Part shown: in pieces, positions 1 to 6,424 of the stretch | How positions within the stretch are numbered: the first letter of the stretch is position 1 | Layout of the letters: every line of letters starts with the position of its first letter | Assembly: GCA_003139735.1 (NCBI GenBank) | Contig: PLGA01000270.1 | Coordinates: 10,117 to 16,602, forward strand | DNA from: Bryobacterales bacterium | GTDB lineage: Bacteria > Acidobacteriota > Terriglobia > Bryobacterales > Bryobacteraceae | DNA length: 6,486 nucleotides | Reading direction: 5' to 3' | The notes under the pieces: generated by a model | The model's input: only the letters and a program-made list of their open reading frames with translations | The model's database searches: none | What the model was told of the DNA's origin: nothing | Made by a program: the position numbers and the translations under genes

Positions 1-131
1 AGGGTGGTCTTGCCGGAGCCGGAAGGGCCAAGCAGAGCCAGCAACTCGCCGTCGTTCACCGTCAGGCTGACATCGCGGAGCGCCGTGAAGCGGCCGAACG
101 TCTTGGTGATGTGGCGGGCTTCTATGGACAC
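1..131 (-). CDS. cysA: Sulfate/thiosulfate ABC transporter ATP-binding protein CysA, N-terminal part (cut by window edge)
   Basis: Cytoplasmic ATPase subunit that powers sulfate import through CysT/CysW. Only the first 43 codons lie in the window. The protein opens [20 protein letters not shown], a typical CysA-like start, and the Walker A motif GPSGSGKTT is at residues 35-43. The start is a GTG at 131. It is preferred because a GGAGG sits 6 nt upstream and because the nearby ATG at 136 is in another frame and meets a stop after four codons. The cysW stop is one base upstream, so translation is probably coupled. The signature motif, Walker B and the C-terminal domain are outside the window, so the assignment to CysA rather than another importer ATPase rests on the start of the protein plus operon position. 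Confidence 0.9.
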   Translation of the reverse strand, partial: MSIEARHITKTFGRFTALRDVSLTVNDGELLALLGPSGSGKTT

Positions 132-132
132 C

Positions 133-981
133 TCATGCCTCCGGGTCCGCCTGGAGCTCCGAATGGACACGGCGCACTTTCCATTCCAGGAAGCTCTTGG
201 CCGCCAGCGTGACCAGCGCCAGGAGGGCCAGCAGGCTGGCCACGGCGAAGGCCGCCGTGAAGTTGTATTCGTTGTAGAGCACCTCTACGTGAAGCGGCAT
301 GGTGTTGGTGAGGCCGCGTATATGGCCGGAGACTACCGAAACGGCGCCGAACTCGCCCATCGCGCGCGCGGTGCACAGAATCACGCCGTAGAGCAGGCTC
401 CATTTGATGTTGGGCAGCGTGATGCGGAACAGCACCTGCCAGCCGCCGGCGCCGAGCGACAGGCCGGCTTCCTCCTCGTCGTTCCCCTGGCTCTGCATCA
501 TCGGGATCAGCTCCCGCGCCACGAAGGGAAAGGTCACGAAAATGGTCGCCAGAACGATGCCGGGGACCGCGAAGATGATGCGGATGTCGTGAGCGTCGAG
601 CCAGTCGCCAAACCATCCTTGCGAGCCGAAGACCAGCACGTAGATCAGGCCCGCGATCACGGGGGAAACCGCGAACGGCAGGTCGATCAGCGTCACCAGC
701 GCGTTCTTCCCGCGGAACTGAAATTTGGCGATGGCCCACGCCGCCGCGATGCCAAACGTCAGGTTGCATGCCACCGCAACCGCCGTGGCCAGCAGCGTGA
801 GCCGTATGGCGGAAAGCGCATCCGGTTCGCGTATCGCGCCCCAGTAAGCCTGCCAGCCTTTTTCAAGCGCTTGTCCGAAGACCTCGGCCAGCGGCAGGGC
901 GACGAACAGCCCCAGGAAGCCCAATGCCACTAGCGTCAGCCCCCAGCGCAACGGCGCGGGATCGCGAGCACTGCTACTCAT
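133..981 (-). CDS. cysW: Sulfate ABC transporter permease CysW
   Basis: Inner-membrane permease, 282 residues, that pairs with CysT to form the sulfate channel. The segment [19 protein letters not shown] at about 98-116 is characteristic of CysW. The EAA loop that docks the ATPase is at about 170-190 ([11 protein letters not shown], then LP at 189-190). About six hydrophobic spans are visible, near 14-34, 60-84, 100-119, 136-157, 195-220 and 242-262. I chose the ATG at 981: it follows AAGGGGA closely (3 nt between), whereas the longer reading from a TTG at 1002 has no properly spaced ribosome site. It lies 144 nt after cysT, an unusual gap for this pair that is filled with a hairpin repeat, and one base before cysA. 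Confidence 0.93.
   Translation of the reverse strand: MSSSARDPAPLRWGLTLVALGFLGLFVALPLAEVFGQALEKGWQAYWGAIREPDALSAIRLTLLATAVAVACNLTFGIAAAWAIAKFQFRGKNALVTLIDLPFAVSPVIAGLIYVLVFGSQGWFGDWLDAHDIRIIFAVPGIVLATIFVTFPFVARELIPMMQSQGNDEEEAGLSLGAGGWQVLFRITLPNIKWSLLYGVILCTARAMGEFGAVSVVSGHIRGLTNTMPLHVEVLYNEYNFTAAFAVASLLALLALVTLAAKSFLEWKVRRVHSELQADPEA
138..142 (-). promoter_or_regulatory. Ribosome binding site that decides the cysA GTG start
   Basis: GGAGG on the minus strand, inside the last codons of cysW, 6 nt before the GTG at 131. An ATG starting at 136 is only 1 nt from it and opens a four-codon reading frame, so spacing favours the GTG. Confidence 0.7.
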
Positions 982-1038
982 CGGTCCCCTTGCGAGCCGC
1001 AACCTCTGCCAACCCCGCGCGTCGCAGCGGCGCCGGAA

Positions 1039-1118
1039 ACCCCGAAGGGGTGAAAGATATTAGCCCACGGCGTAAGCCGTGGGAAAAAGGCGGCACTCGT
1101 GTGCAGCCCCGTAGGGGC
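1039..1118. repeat. REP-like palindromic repeat cluster (three hairpins) between cysT and cysW
   Basis: The 144-nt gap 982-1125 contains three perfect stem-loops: ACCCC/GGGGT (1039-1043 and 1047-1051, loop GAA), CCCACGGC/GCCGTGGG (1064-1071 and 1076-1083, loop GTAA) and GCCCC/GGGGC (1106-1110 and 1114-1118, loop GTA). A weaker GCAC/GTGC stem lies at 1093-1104. The small GC-rich stems with 3-4-nt loops resemble dispersed repeats that I remember from acidobacterial and planctomycete genomes; that link is memory only. No hairpin is followed by a U-tract on the minus strand (the T-run at 1084-1088 comes before the middle hairpin), so a classical terminator is unlikely. An mRNA-processing or stability role is possible. 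Confidence 0.65.
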
Positions 1119-1125
1119 GTAAGAC

Positions 1126-1965
1126 TCAACGCGCCTCCATGTACCTGCGGCTACGGGCGCCGAGGATGTTGATCGCCAGCAGCAGAGCGAAGGACGCCAG
1201 CAGCATCACCACGGCCAGTGCGGCGGCGCCGGCGTAATCGTATTGCTCCAGCTTGGCGACGATCAGCAGCGGGGTGATCTGGGTTTTCATGGGCATGTTG
1301 CCGGAGATGAAAACCACCGAGCCGTATTCGCCCAGCGCGCGCGCGAACGCCATGGCGAAGCCGGTCAACAGGGCCGGACGGACCACCGGGAAGATTACGC
1401 GGGTGAACACCTGCCAGCGGCTGGCGCCGAGGCTGGCGGCCGCTTCCTCAAGCTCGCGGTCAGCGTCTTCGAGTACAGGTTGGACGCTGCGGACCACGAA
1501 GGGAAGGCCGATGAAGATGAGTGCCACCAGCACGCCCAGCGGAGTGAAAGCGACGCGGATTCCCCAGGGCGCCAGGCGCCGGCCCACCCAGCCGTTTTCC
1601 GAGTAGAGCGACGTGAGCGCGATGCCGGCCACGGCCGTGGGCAGCGCGAAGGGCAGGTCGACCAGCGCGTCCACCAGCTTCTTGCCGGGGAACGTGTAGC
1701 GGGCCAGAACCCAAGCGACCAGGAAACCGAACACCGCGTTGACCAGCGCCGCGCCCAAGGATGCTCCGAAGGTGAGCTTGTAAGAGGCGACCACGTCCGG
1801 GGCGGTGACCGCGTCCAGGAAACGCGGCCAAGTCATGGAGGCGGATTTCAGGAAGATGGCGCTTAGGGGGATGAGGACAACGAGGCTCAGGTAGAGCATG
1901 GACGCGCCTAGAGACGGCCAGAAGCCCGGCAGAATGCTATGGCGCTGGAACCAGTTGCCTCGCAT
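1126..1965 (-). CDS. cysT: Sulfate ABC transporter permease CysT (CysU)
   Basis: Inner-membrane permease, 279 residues, partner of CysW in the sulfate/thiosulfate importer. The segment LVDLPFALPTAVAGIALTSL (101-120) is a hallmark of CysT. The EAA loop is at about 173-193 (EEAAASLGASRW, then IFP at 191-193). Hydrophobic spans lie near 22-40, 66-89, 101-121, 141-160, 197-220 and 243-266. The ATG at 1965 was chosen because it overlaps the sbp stop as TAATG and gives the usual family length; the same frame stays open further upstream but that extension lies over sbp. The ribosome site is weak (GGGAAAG), consistent with coupling to sbp translation. It is followed by a hairpin-rich gap rather than by cysW directly. 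Confidence 0.95.
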   Translation of the reverse strand: MRGNWFQRHSILPGFWPSLGASMLYLSLVVLIPLSAIFLKSASMTWPRFLDAVTAPDVVASYKLTFGASLGAALVNAVFGFLVAWVLARYTFPGKKLVDALVDLPFALPTAVAGIALTSLYSENGWVGRRLAPWGIRVAFTPLGVLVALIFIGLPFVVRSVQPVLEDADRELEEAAASLGASRWQVFTRVIFPVVRPALLTGFAMAFARALGEYGSVVFISGNMPMKTQITPLLIVAKLEQYDYAGAAALAVVMLLASFALLLAINILGARSRRYMEAR

Positions 1966-2954
1966 TACTTTCCCGGCTGATAGATCTGGTCGAACGTCCC
2001 GCCTTCGGCGAAGTGGGTCTTCTGGGCGTTTTGCCAGCCGCCGAAAACCGCGTCCACGGTGAACAAGGTCAAGTGGGGAAACTGCTTGTCGTACTTGGCG
2101 GCGACTTCCTTGGATCGCGGGCGGTAGTAGTTGCGCGCCTCGATCTCCTGCCCTTCCGGCGAATACAGAAAATCCAGGTAGGCCTTGGCGACGGCGGCCG
2201 TGCCGTGGCGCGCAGCCGTCTTGTCCACCACGGCGACGGGCGGCTCGGCCAGAATGCTCACCGAAGGCGTGACGATTTCGACCTTGTCTTTGCCCAGTTC
2301 GTTGAGGGCGAGGTAGGCCTCGTTTTCCCAAGCCAGCAAAACGTCGCCGATCCCGCGCTGCACGAACGTCGTGGTGGCGCCGCGCGCGCCGGAATCGAGC
2401 ACGGGGACGTTCTTGTAGAGCCGCGCCACGAAGTCCCGGGCTTTATTCTGGTCGTTGTTGTTCTGGCGAAGGGCGTAGCCCCAGGCGGCCAGGTAGTTCC
2501 AGCGTGCGCCGCCGGAGGTCTTGGGGTTGGGCGTGATGACGGAGATCCCCGGGCGCACCAGGTCGTTCCAGTCCTTGATGTGTTTGAGATTGCCCTTGCG
2601 GACCAGAAAGACGATGGTCGAGGTGTAAGGCGAACTGTTGTCCGGGAGGCGGCTCTGCCAGTTCTTAGGCAGCAGCCCGGCCTTTTCGGCGATCGCGTCG
2701 ATGTCGTAGCTCAGAGCCAGCGTGACCACGTCAGCCTGCAAGCCGTCGATCACGGCGCGCGCCTGGCTCCCCGATCCCCCGTGGGACTGGTTGATCACCA
2801 CATCGGCGCCGGTCTTGGCCTTCCACTGCTTGGCGAAGGCCGCGTTGATGTTCTGGTACAGCTCGCGCGTGGGGTCGTAGGACACGTTGAGCAGCCTGAC
2901 CGCGCCCCCCGCAAACGAAACCGACGCCGCCAGGAGTATCGCTGCAAGTCTCAT
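1965..2954 (-). CDS. sbp: Periplasmic sulfate-binding protein
   Basis: Solute-binding subunit, 329 residues, that captures sulfate in the periplasm and delivers it to CysT/CysW. A short signal peptide (residues 1 to about 18, [18 protein letters not shown]) is visible. Family motifs follow in order: [14 protein letters not shown] (21-34), [20 protein letters not shown] (56-75), the exact signature NPKTSGGAR (143-151), [20 protein letters not shown] (187-206) and LLAWENEA (206-213). In the Salmonella protein, the Ser-Gly-Gly of the signature and a Trp contact sulfate; the matching residues here are 147-149 and probably W209. The TAA stop overlaps the cysT ATG. The start ATG at 2954 has no good Shine-Dalgarno sequence (only an A-rich AAGAAAAA), and its leader is a tandem repeat. 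Thiosulfate binding cannot be separated from sulfate binding by sequence alone. Confidence 0.95.
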   Translation of the reverse strand: MRLAAILLAASVSFAGGAVRLLNVSYDPTRELYQNINAAFAKQWKAKTGADVVINQSHGGSGSQARAVIDGLQADVVTLALSYDIDAIAEKAGLLPKNWQSRLPDNSSPYTSTIVFLVRKGNLKHIKDWNDLVRPGISVITPNPKTSGGARWNYLAAWGYALRQNNNDQNKARDFVARLYKNVPVLDSGARGATTTFVQRGIGDVLLAWENEAYLALNELGKDKVEIVTPSVSILAEPPVAVVDKTAARHGTAAVAKAYLDFLYSPEGQEIEARNYYRPRSKEVAAKYDKQFPHLTLFTVDAVFGGWQNAQKTHFAEGGTFDQIYQPGK

Positions 2955-2965
2955 ATTAGATTTTT

Positions 2966-2995
2966 CTTATCCGTGTTCATCCGCGTTCATCTGCG
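2966..2995 (-). repeat. Three tandem 10-bp units between porin and sbp
   Basis: Read on the minus strand the units are CGCAGATGAA, CGCGGATGAA and CACGGATAAG, each differing from its neighbour at one to three positions. They fill most of the 52-nt gap (2955-3006) between the porin stop and the sbp start. I recognise this ATGAACGCGGAT-type sequence as a frequent dispersed intergenic repeat in soil-bacterial genomes, from memory only. It replaces the place where an sbp ribosome site would be expected. Confidence 0.7.
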
Positions 2996-3006
2996 GCCAA
3001 AACGTC

Positions 3007-4380
3007 TTAGATAAAGTTGATCTGGAACCGCCCGATCAACACCCTTTCCGGCGCGCGGTTCCCGCCCAGGGAGGCCGCCGCGCCCCCGCCGAAGTTCGTA
3101 AGTCCGTAATCCAAAGAGACCCTCACCAGGCGGTTGAGGAACCAATTGACCCCTCCGACCCGCTCGCGGGCCGTGCGCGGCGACGCGGCGGTGGTCGCAA
3201 AACCATAGTTGTAAATGCCGTGCTCGGCGCTGAATTCCCCCGTGCGGGCGGCCAGTTCGACGGCTCCCCAGCCCCCGTGGAGAGGATCGAACGCTTTCTT
3301 CGGGGTGGGGCTGGTGAAGCCCTTCTTCTCACCCGTGAGAATATAACTGACCTGCACCTGCCAAGCCCGGTAGGCGACGTCCCGCTGCACCAACCCCTTC
3401 TTCAAACCCTCCTCGGTGAGCGTGTATTCCGACAGGACTCCGAATGGGCCGGCGTAATAGTAGCCTTGCGGCGTCAGACGCATGCGGTGTCCGGCTTCGG
3501 TGACTCCCGAAGCGAAGGTGAAGAAGGTGCTCTGGCCGAAGGTCTTATAAGAGGGGAGCGGTTCGCCATCGACGCCGCCGCCATCGATGCCCGATCCGAA
3601 ACCGAGGCCGCTCAGCGCCTTGACGGGCGTACCGTTGAAAGGCGTCAGGAACAGGCGGCCGGCGTAATCGCGGTGGCCGCTCACGGCCGCATCGCTCAAG
3701 CCGTTGTCGGGCACTCCGTTGAAGACGCCGACGGAGTAGTTCAACTGGTTGGGGAGCAGATCTCCCGAAATCTGGTAGCCGATGTCGCGGCTGGGGACCA
3801 GCAGCGTGGGCAAGCCGCGCTCGACAAAGGTGGTATCGTCATCCGATTGCAGGCGTTCGAGACCGACGGGAGGCTTGAACTTGCCCACGCGAACCTTGGC
3901 CCTGGAAAAGTACTTCAACTCGAGATAGGCGTCGTAGATAACGGTGGTTCCCTGGCCGAAATCCGGCCGGAAGAAGTAGTCGACGTACTTGTAGACCGTT
4001 CCCGAGATGGTCGGCCGGACGCGGCGCAGAAGCATGCCATCGGAGCCGGCCGAGGCGCCTTGGCCAAGGAAGGCGCGATTATCCACCTGGAGATCGGCGC
4101 CGATCTTCAGCAGGAAATTGCCATCGTTGGATTTGATGGTGAACCCGCTGGTATCGGCGGTCGCCGTTGCGCCGTTCTGCGCTTTGGCGGCGGCGTCCTC
4201 GGCGTCCAGTTCCTTCTTGCGCTCGTCAATCTTGATCTGCTGATCCAGTTCGTCCACCCTCTCCTCCAGTTGCTGAATCTTCTGGTCCGCGGACTGCTGG
4301 TCCGCCGACTGCGCCCGCGCAGGGCTCATGGATATACCCATAATGACCGCGAAACCCATCCACAACTTCCGTTGAGACAT
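3007..4380 (-). CDS. Phosphate-selective porin O/P family outer-membrane porin, probably serving sulfate uptake
   Basis: Outer-membrane beta-barrel of 457 residues, in the OprP/OprO family known for trimeric anion channels. A signal peptide covers residues 1-23, with cleavage after ARA. A charged, heptad-like coiled coil at about 27-65 (KIQQLEERVDELDQQI) probably supports trimer formation. The first barrel strand is near 88-104 (NFLLKIGADLQVDNRAF). Family segments are MLLRRVRPTISGTVYKYVDY (116-135) and VRVGKFKPPVGLERLQS (163-179). The ATG at 4380 is chosen because the signal peptide begins there and AAGGAG lies 11 nt upstream; a reading from 4488 would add 36 residues with no signal character. 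The chain ends QINFI, so the usual terminal aromatic residue is second from last. It lies 52 nt before sbp, which suggests sulfate rather than phosphate as substrate; this is inference. A small duplication, QSADQ twice, follows the cleavage site. Confidence 0.88.
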   Translation of the reverse strand: MSQRKLWMGFAVIMGISMSPARAQSADQQSADQKIQQLEERVDELDQQIKIDERKKELDAEDAAAKAQNGATATADTSGFTIKSNDGNFLLKIGADLQVDNRAFLGQGASAGSDGMLLRRVRPTISGTVYKYVDYFFRPDFGQGTTVIYDAYLELKYFSRAKVRVGKFKPPVGLERLQSDDDTTFVERGLPTLLVPSRDIGYQISGDLLPNQLNYSVGVFNGVPDNGLSDAAVSGHRDYAGRLFLTPFNGTPVKALSGLGFGSGIDGGGVDGEPLPSYKTFGQSTFFTFASGVTEAGHRMRLTPQGYYYAGPFGVLSEYTLTEEGLKKGLVQRDVAYRAWQVQVSYILTGEKKGFTSPTPKKAFDPLHGGWGAVELAARTGEFSAEHGIYNYGFATTAASPRTARERVGGVNWFLNRLVRVSLDYGLTNFGGGAAASLGGNRAPERVLIGRFQINFI

Positions 4381-4391
4381 CTGGAAACCCG

Positions 4392-4397
4392 CTCCTT
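4392..4397 (-). promoter_or_regulatory. Ribosome binding site of the OprP-like porin
   Basis: AAGGAG on the minus strand, 11 nt before the ATG at 4380. It decides the start against the upstream in-frame ATG at 4488. The rest of the 120-nt gap 4381-4500 shows no promoter or terminator that I can support. Confidence 0.6.
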
Positions 4398-4500
4398 TAT
4401 GCGAAGTCGAGGCCCTCCAGTTCGTCCGGCGGGGCATCGTGTCAAGTGGTTGGTCATGGCCTCCAGTGTTCTGGTCGGCTTGGCCCAAAGGCGGGCAAGC

Positions 4501-4689
4501 TTAGGACTCCGCGGAGTCCCCATCTTGAAATCGGATTTTGTTTCTACACTCGATCTGGACAACGCGAGAGTCGTGTACGGTGATCTCGACGGAGCCGTAC
4601 CGCAAGCTTCGGACCGCATCCAGGATCGCCGCCTCCGGCACGGGAAGCTTGTCCTGGCGCTGCCCTGGTTTCCTTGATAGAGGATACAT
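4501..4689 (-). CDS. Small DUF2292 (YezD-like) protein heading the sulfate operon
   Basis: A 62-residue soluble protein with no signal peptide or membrane span. The core at about 21-54, AILDAVRSLRYGSVEITVHD followed by SRVVQIECRNKIRF, fits the DUF2292 pattern as I remember it: a short helix, then Gly-Ser-Val, a beta hairpin, valine-glutamine-isoleucine-glutamate and a basic end. Members are short and have no established biochemical function; several sit beside sulfur-assimilation genes, which matches this position. The ATG at 4689 has no clear Shine-Dalgarno sequence and lies about 15 nt after the predicted transcription start, so a short leader is likely. The single cysteine is C48. It is the first gene of the presumed operon, 120 nt before the porin. 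Other open frames across the same stretch lack any family resemblance. Confidence 0.72.
   Translation of the reverse strand: MYPLSRKPGQRQDKLPVPEAAILDAVRSLRYGSVEITVHDSRVVQIECRNKIRFQDGDSAES
4504..4519. repeat. Perfect 16-bp palindrome at the 3' end of the DUF2292 gene
   Basis: GGACTCCGCGGAGTCC is identical to its own reverse complement and abuts the TAA of the DUF2292 gene, encoding its last residues. It could form a GC-rich RNA hairpin before the porin. No U-tract follows on the minus strand, so it is not a typical intrinsic terminator. Confidence 0.5.
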
Positions 4690-4711
4690 TTATACAATCC
4701 CGATAGAGAAT

Positions 4712-4740
4712 ATGGTATATAGGCGTCCAACGTTTGTCAA
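4712..4740 (-). promoter_or_regulatory. Sigma70-type promoter of the sulfate operon
   Basis: On the minus strand a perfect -35 TTGACA (4740-4735) is followed after exactly 17 nt by TACCAT (4717-4712), which matches four of six bases of the -10 consensus. Transcription would start near 4705, giving a leader of about 15 nt before the DUF2292 ATG. An imperfect dyad, CCGATA (4700-4705) with TATAGG (4718-4723), overlaps the -10 and the likely start site, and might be an operator. Bacterial groups with divergent sigma consensus would weaken this call. Confidence 0.6.
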
Positions 4741-4749
4741 GTAAATCCA

Positions 4750-4784
4750 TTGACATTGGTACTTTGCTCGTCCGCTACCATATT
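4750..4784 (+). promoter_or_regulatory. Candidate promoter of the DcaP-like porin
   Basis: TTGACA at 4750-4755 is 20 nt from TACCAT (4776-4781), longer than usual. The alternative TTGGTA (4757-4762) is 16 nt from CATATT (4779-4784), four of six matches each. Either would give a 5' leader of about 100 nt. Direction and position fit, but the exact elements are uncertain. Confidence 0.35.
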
Positions 4785-4825
4785 TAACACGCTAGTCATC
4801 GCAGCGTCACACCACTTCTCTAACC

Positions 4826-4843
4826 TGCAAGTTCGGGCTTGCA
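4826..4843 (+). other. Stem-loop in the 5' leader of the DcaP-like porin gene
   Basis: TGCAAG (4826-4831) pairs with CTTGCA (4838-4843) around TTCGGG, which can close further with a T-G pair over TCGG. It lies about 48 nt before the porin start. It does not match a riboswitch that I can recognise. The rest of the leader 4844-4891 shows only the ribosome site AGAGGA (4874-4879), 12 nt from the ATG. Confidence 0.35.
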
Positions 4844-4891
4844 TGTCCGAATTGCCAACTCAACCCTTTTGAAAGAGGAAAAGCGCAACTT

Positions 4892-6367
4892 ATGATCCAA
4901 TCGAGAAGAGCAGGTATCGCATTCTCCACGTTAGTGTTCGCCTTGAGCACTGCGGCTTGGGCCACGGATCCCGAACCCGCTCCCGCTCCCGCGCCCGACC
5001 CGGCGCCACAGGCCACGACGCCGGACACCTCCGTCCCCGCCCCCTCGCCGTTGCAGTTTCACATCGGCGATTCAACTATCACCCCCATCGGCTTCATGGA
5101 TATGACGGCCGTATTCCGTAGCGCCTCCGCCGGCTCCGGAATCGGAACCAACTTCGGGTCCATCCCGTACAATACCGGCGTCGCCAGGCTCACGGAGTTC
5201 CGCCTGAATCCGCAGAACTCGCGCATCGGCTTCCGCGCGGACGCCATGGTGAAAGGGGCCCACGTGATCGGTTATTTCGAGGGTGACTTCCTGGGCAATA
5301 ACGGGAATAACGTTTCTGTCAGCAGCAACAGCAACACCTTCCGTCTGCGGCTGTACTGGGTAGACCTGACCAAAGGCAAGTTTGAAGTCCTCGGCGGGCA
5401 GTCCTGGAGTTTGATGACTCCCGGCCGCAAGGGCATCTCCCCATTGCCGGGCGACATCTTCTATTCGCAGGATATGGACGTCAATTATAACGTCGGCTTG
5501 ACTTGGGGACGGCTGCCCCAGTTCCGCTTCGTCTACCACGCGTCGGACCAGGTTGCCGCGGCGGTTTCGTTCGAAGAACCCGACCAGTACATCGGCGGTT
5601 CGGGCGGCGGCGGCGTCATCACCTATCCCACCACCGGGAGCATCTCCACCAACTATGCCAGCCAGCTCGACAATGGCGGGCTCGGCCCAACGAGCACGCC
5701 GAACGTGATGCCCGACATCATCGGCAAACTGGCTTTCGATCCCAAGACCGGCAGCACCACGCAGCATATCGAACTGGTGGGCCTCGTGCGCGAATTCAAG
5801 GTCTACAACCCGGTTGCCAACGGCAACCTGGGAGAGAGCTTCTCTAAAGAGGGAGCGGGCGTCTCGTTAAACATGAACTTCGCGCTCACCAAAAGCATTC
5901 ACTTCCTCACCAACAACTTCTACGGCGACGGCGGCGGCCGCTACCTGTTCGGCACGGGTCCCGACTTCATCGTGCGCGGCGACGGCAGCCCGTCTCCCAT
6001 CCACGACGCAGCCACGGTAACCGGTTTTGAAGTCGCCGCCAGTCCCACCACGGCGCTCTTCGCCTACTACGGCGACGCCTACTTCGCCAGGAACGTGGCC
6101 GTCGATACTGCCGGAAAGTTGGTCGGTTACGGTTATAGCGGATCTCCCAACAGCCAGAACCGGAACATCCAGGAAGGTACGGTCGGTTTCACCCAGACGT
6201 TTTGGAAGGATGCCAAGTACGGCGCCCTGTCGCTCATTTTCCAGTATGCGTATTACAACCGCGATCCCTGGTACGTCGCCGTCAACGCACCCAAGGACGC
6301 GCATAACAGCACTGTTTTCCTGGACTTGCGCTACACCCTCCCGGGTACCGCGCCAACCATGCGGTAA
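4892..6367 (+). CDS. DcaP-like outer-membrane porin
   Basis: A 491-residue exported beta-barrel protein. The signal peptide is residues 1-24, with cleavage after AWA. It is followed by a Pro/Ala-rich linker at about 26-53 (PEPAPAPAPDPAP and similar), where related trimeric porins often have a coiled coil. The barrel shows alternating strands, including TPIGFMDMTAVFR (64-76), SRIGFRADAMVKGAHVIGYF (110-129) and FRLRLYWVDL (150-159) leading into LGGQSWSLMTP (167-177). This last segment resembles the Gly-Gln-Ser/Thr-Trp-Ser segment of DcaP-type channels. The final strand STVFLDLRYTLP is followed by a seven-residue tail instead of ending in an aromatic residue. The ATG at 4892 is supported by the signal peptide and by AGAGGA 12 nt upstream. 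It is divergent from the sulfate operon, and a second secreted protein gene follows after 57 nt. DcaP of Acinetobacter passes dicarboxylates; the substrate here is unknown, and the assignment is from motif resemblance. Confidence 0.72.
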   Translation: MIQSRRAGIAFSTLVFALSTAAWATDPEPAPAPAPDPAPQATTPDTSVPAPSPLQFHIGDSTITPIGFMDMTAVFRSASAGSGIGTNFGSIPYNTGVARLTEFRLNPQNSRIGFRADAMVKGAHVIGYFEGDFLGNNGNNVSVSSNSNTFRLRLYWVDLTKGKFEVLGGQSWSLMTPGRKGISPLPGDIFYSQDMDVNYNVGLTWGRLPQFRFVYHASDQVAAAVSFEEPDQYIGGSGGGGVITYPTTGSISTNYASQLDNGGLGPTSTPNVMPDIIGKLAFDPKTGSTTQHIELVGLVREFKVYNPVANGNLGESFSKEGAGVSLNMNFALTKSIHFLTNNFYGDGGGRYLFGTGPDFIVRGDGSPSPIHDAATVTGFEVAASPTTALFAYYGDAYFARNVAVDTAGKLVGYGYSGSPNSQNRNIQEGTVGFTQTFWKDAKYGALSLIFQYAYYNRDPWYVAVNAPKDAHNSTVFLDLRYTLPGTAPTMR

Positions 6368-6424
6368 TCCAGGCTCTATTAACGGAACTGTAACAATCGA
6401 ATGAGAAAATCTAGGAGACTACCC

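Larger units (their letters stand above)
4709..4784. promoter_or_regulatory. Mirrored control region between the divergent transcription units
   Basis: AATATGGTA (4709-4717) and TACCATATT (4776-4784) form a perfect 9-bp inverted repeat separated by 58 nt, so both outward directions read TACCATATT. Each arm also has TTGACA upstream in its own direction (minus 4740-4735, plus 4750-4755). Between them lies the near-palindrome CCATTGACATTGG (4747-4759), with five of six base pairs matching. Together these suggest a shared operator or matched promoters; no regulator is encoded in the window. Confidence 0.4.

Noticed and set aside
4..933. A 309-codon plus-strand open frame
   Set aside because: It lies opposite cysW and cysA. 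High G+C leaves the antisense frame open; its composition is unlike a folded protein.
1064..1083. Intrinsic terminator after cysT
   Set aside because: The stem is strong, but on the transcribed minus strand the T-run comes before the hairpin rather than after it, and cysW and cysA follow in the same direction.
1966..2331. Upstream extension of cysT in the same frame
   Set aside because: The extra residues overlap sbp and have no membrane or family character; the TAATG overlap start gives the normal CysT length.
2013..3014. A 333-codon plus-strand open frame
   Set aside because: It is antisense to sbp, which carries the exact sulfate-binding signature.
2887..4677. A 596-codon open frame on the plus strand
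   Set aside because: It is antisense to the porin and DUF2292 genes, rich in Arg, Gly and Ala with no recognisable domain. The opposite strand encodes clear family proteins with signal peptide and ribosome site.
4326..4756. Alternative minus-strand open frames of 70 and 134 codons across the DUF2292 region
   Set aside because: They overlap the predicted promoter or the porin signal peptide region and show no family resemblance, whereas the 62-residue frame does.
4785..4891. SAM or other sulfur-related riboswitch before the DcaP-like porin
   Set aside because: Only one short stem is visible and the conserved core sequences of the known SAM classes are not recognisable.
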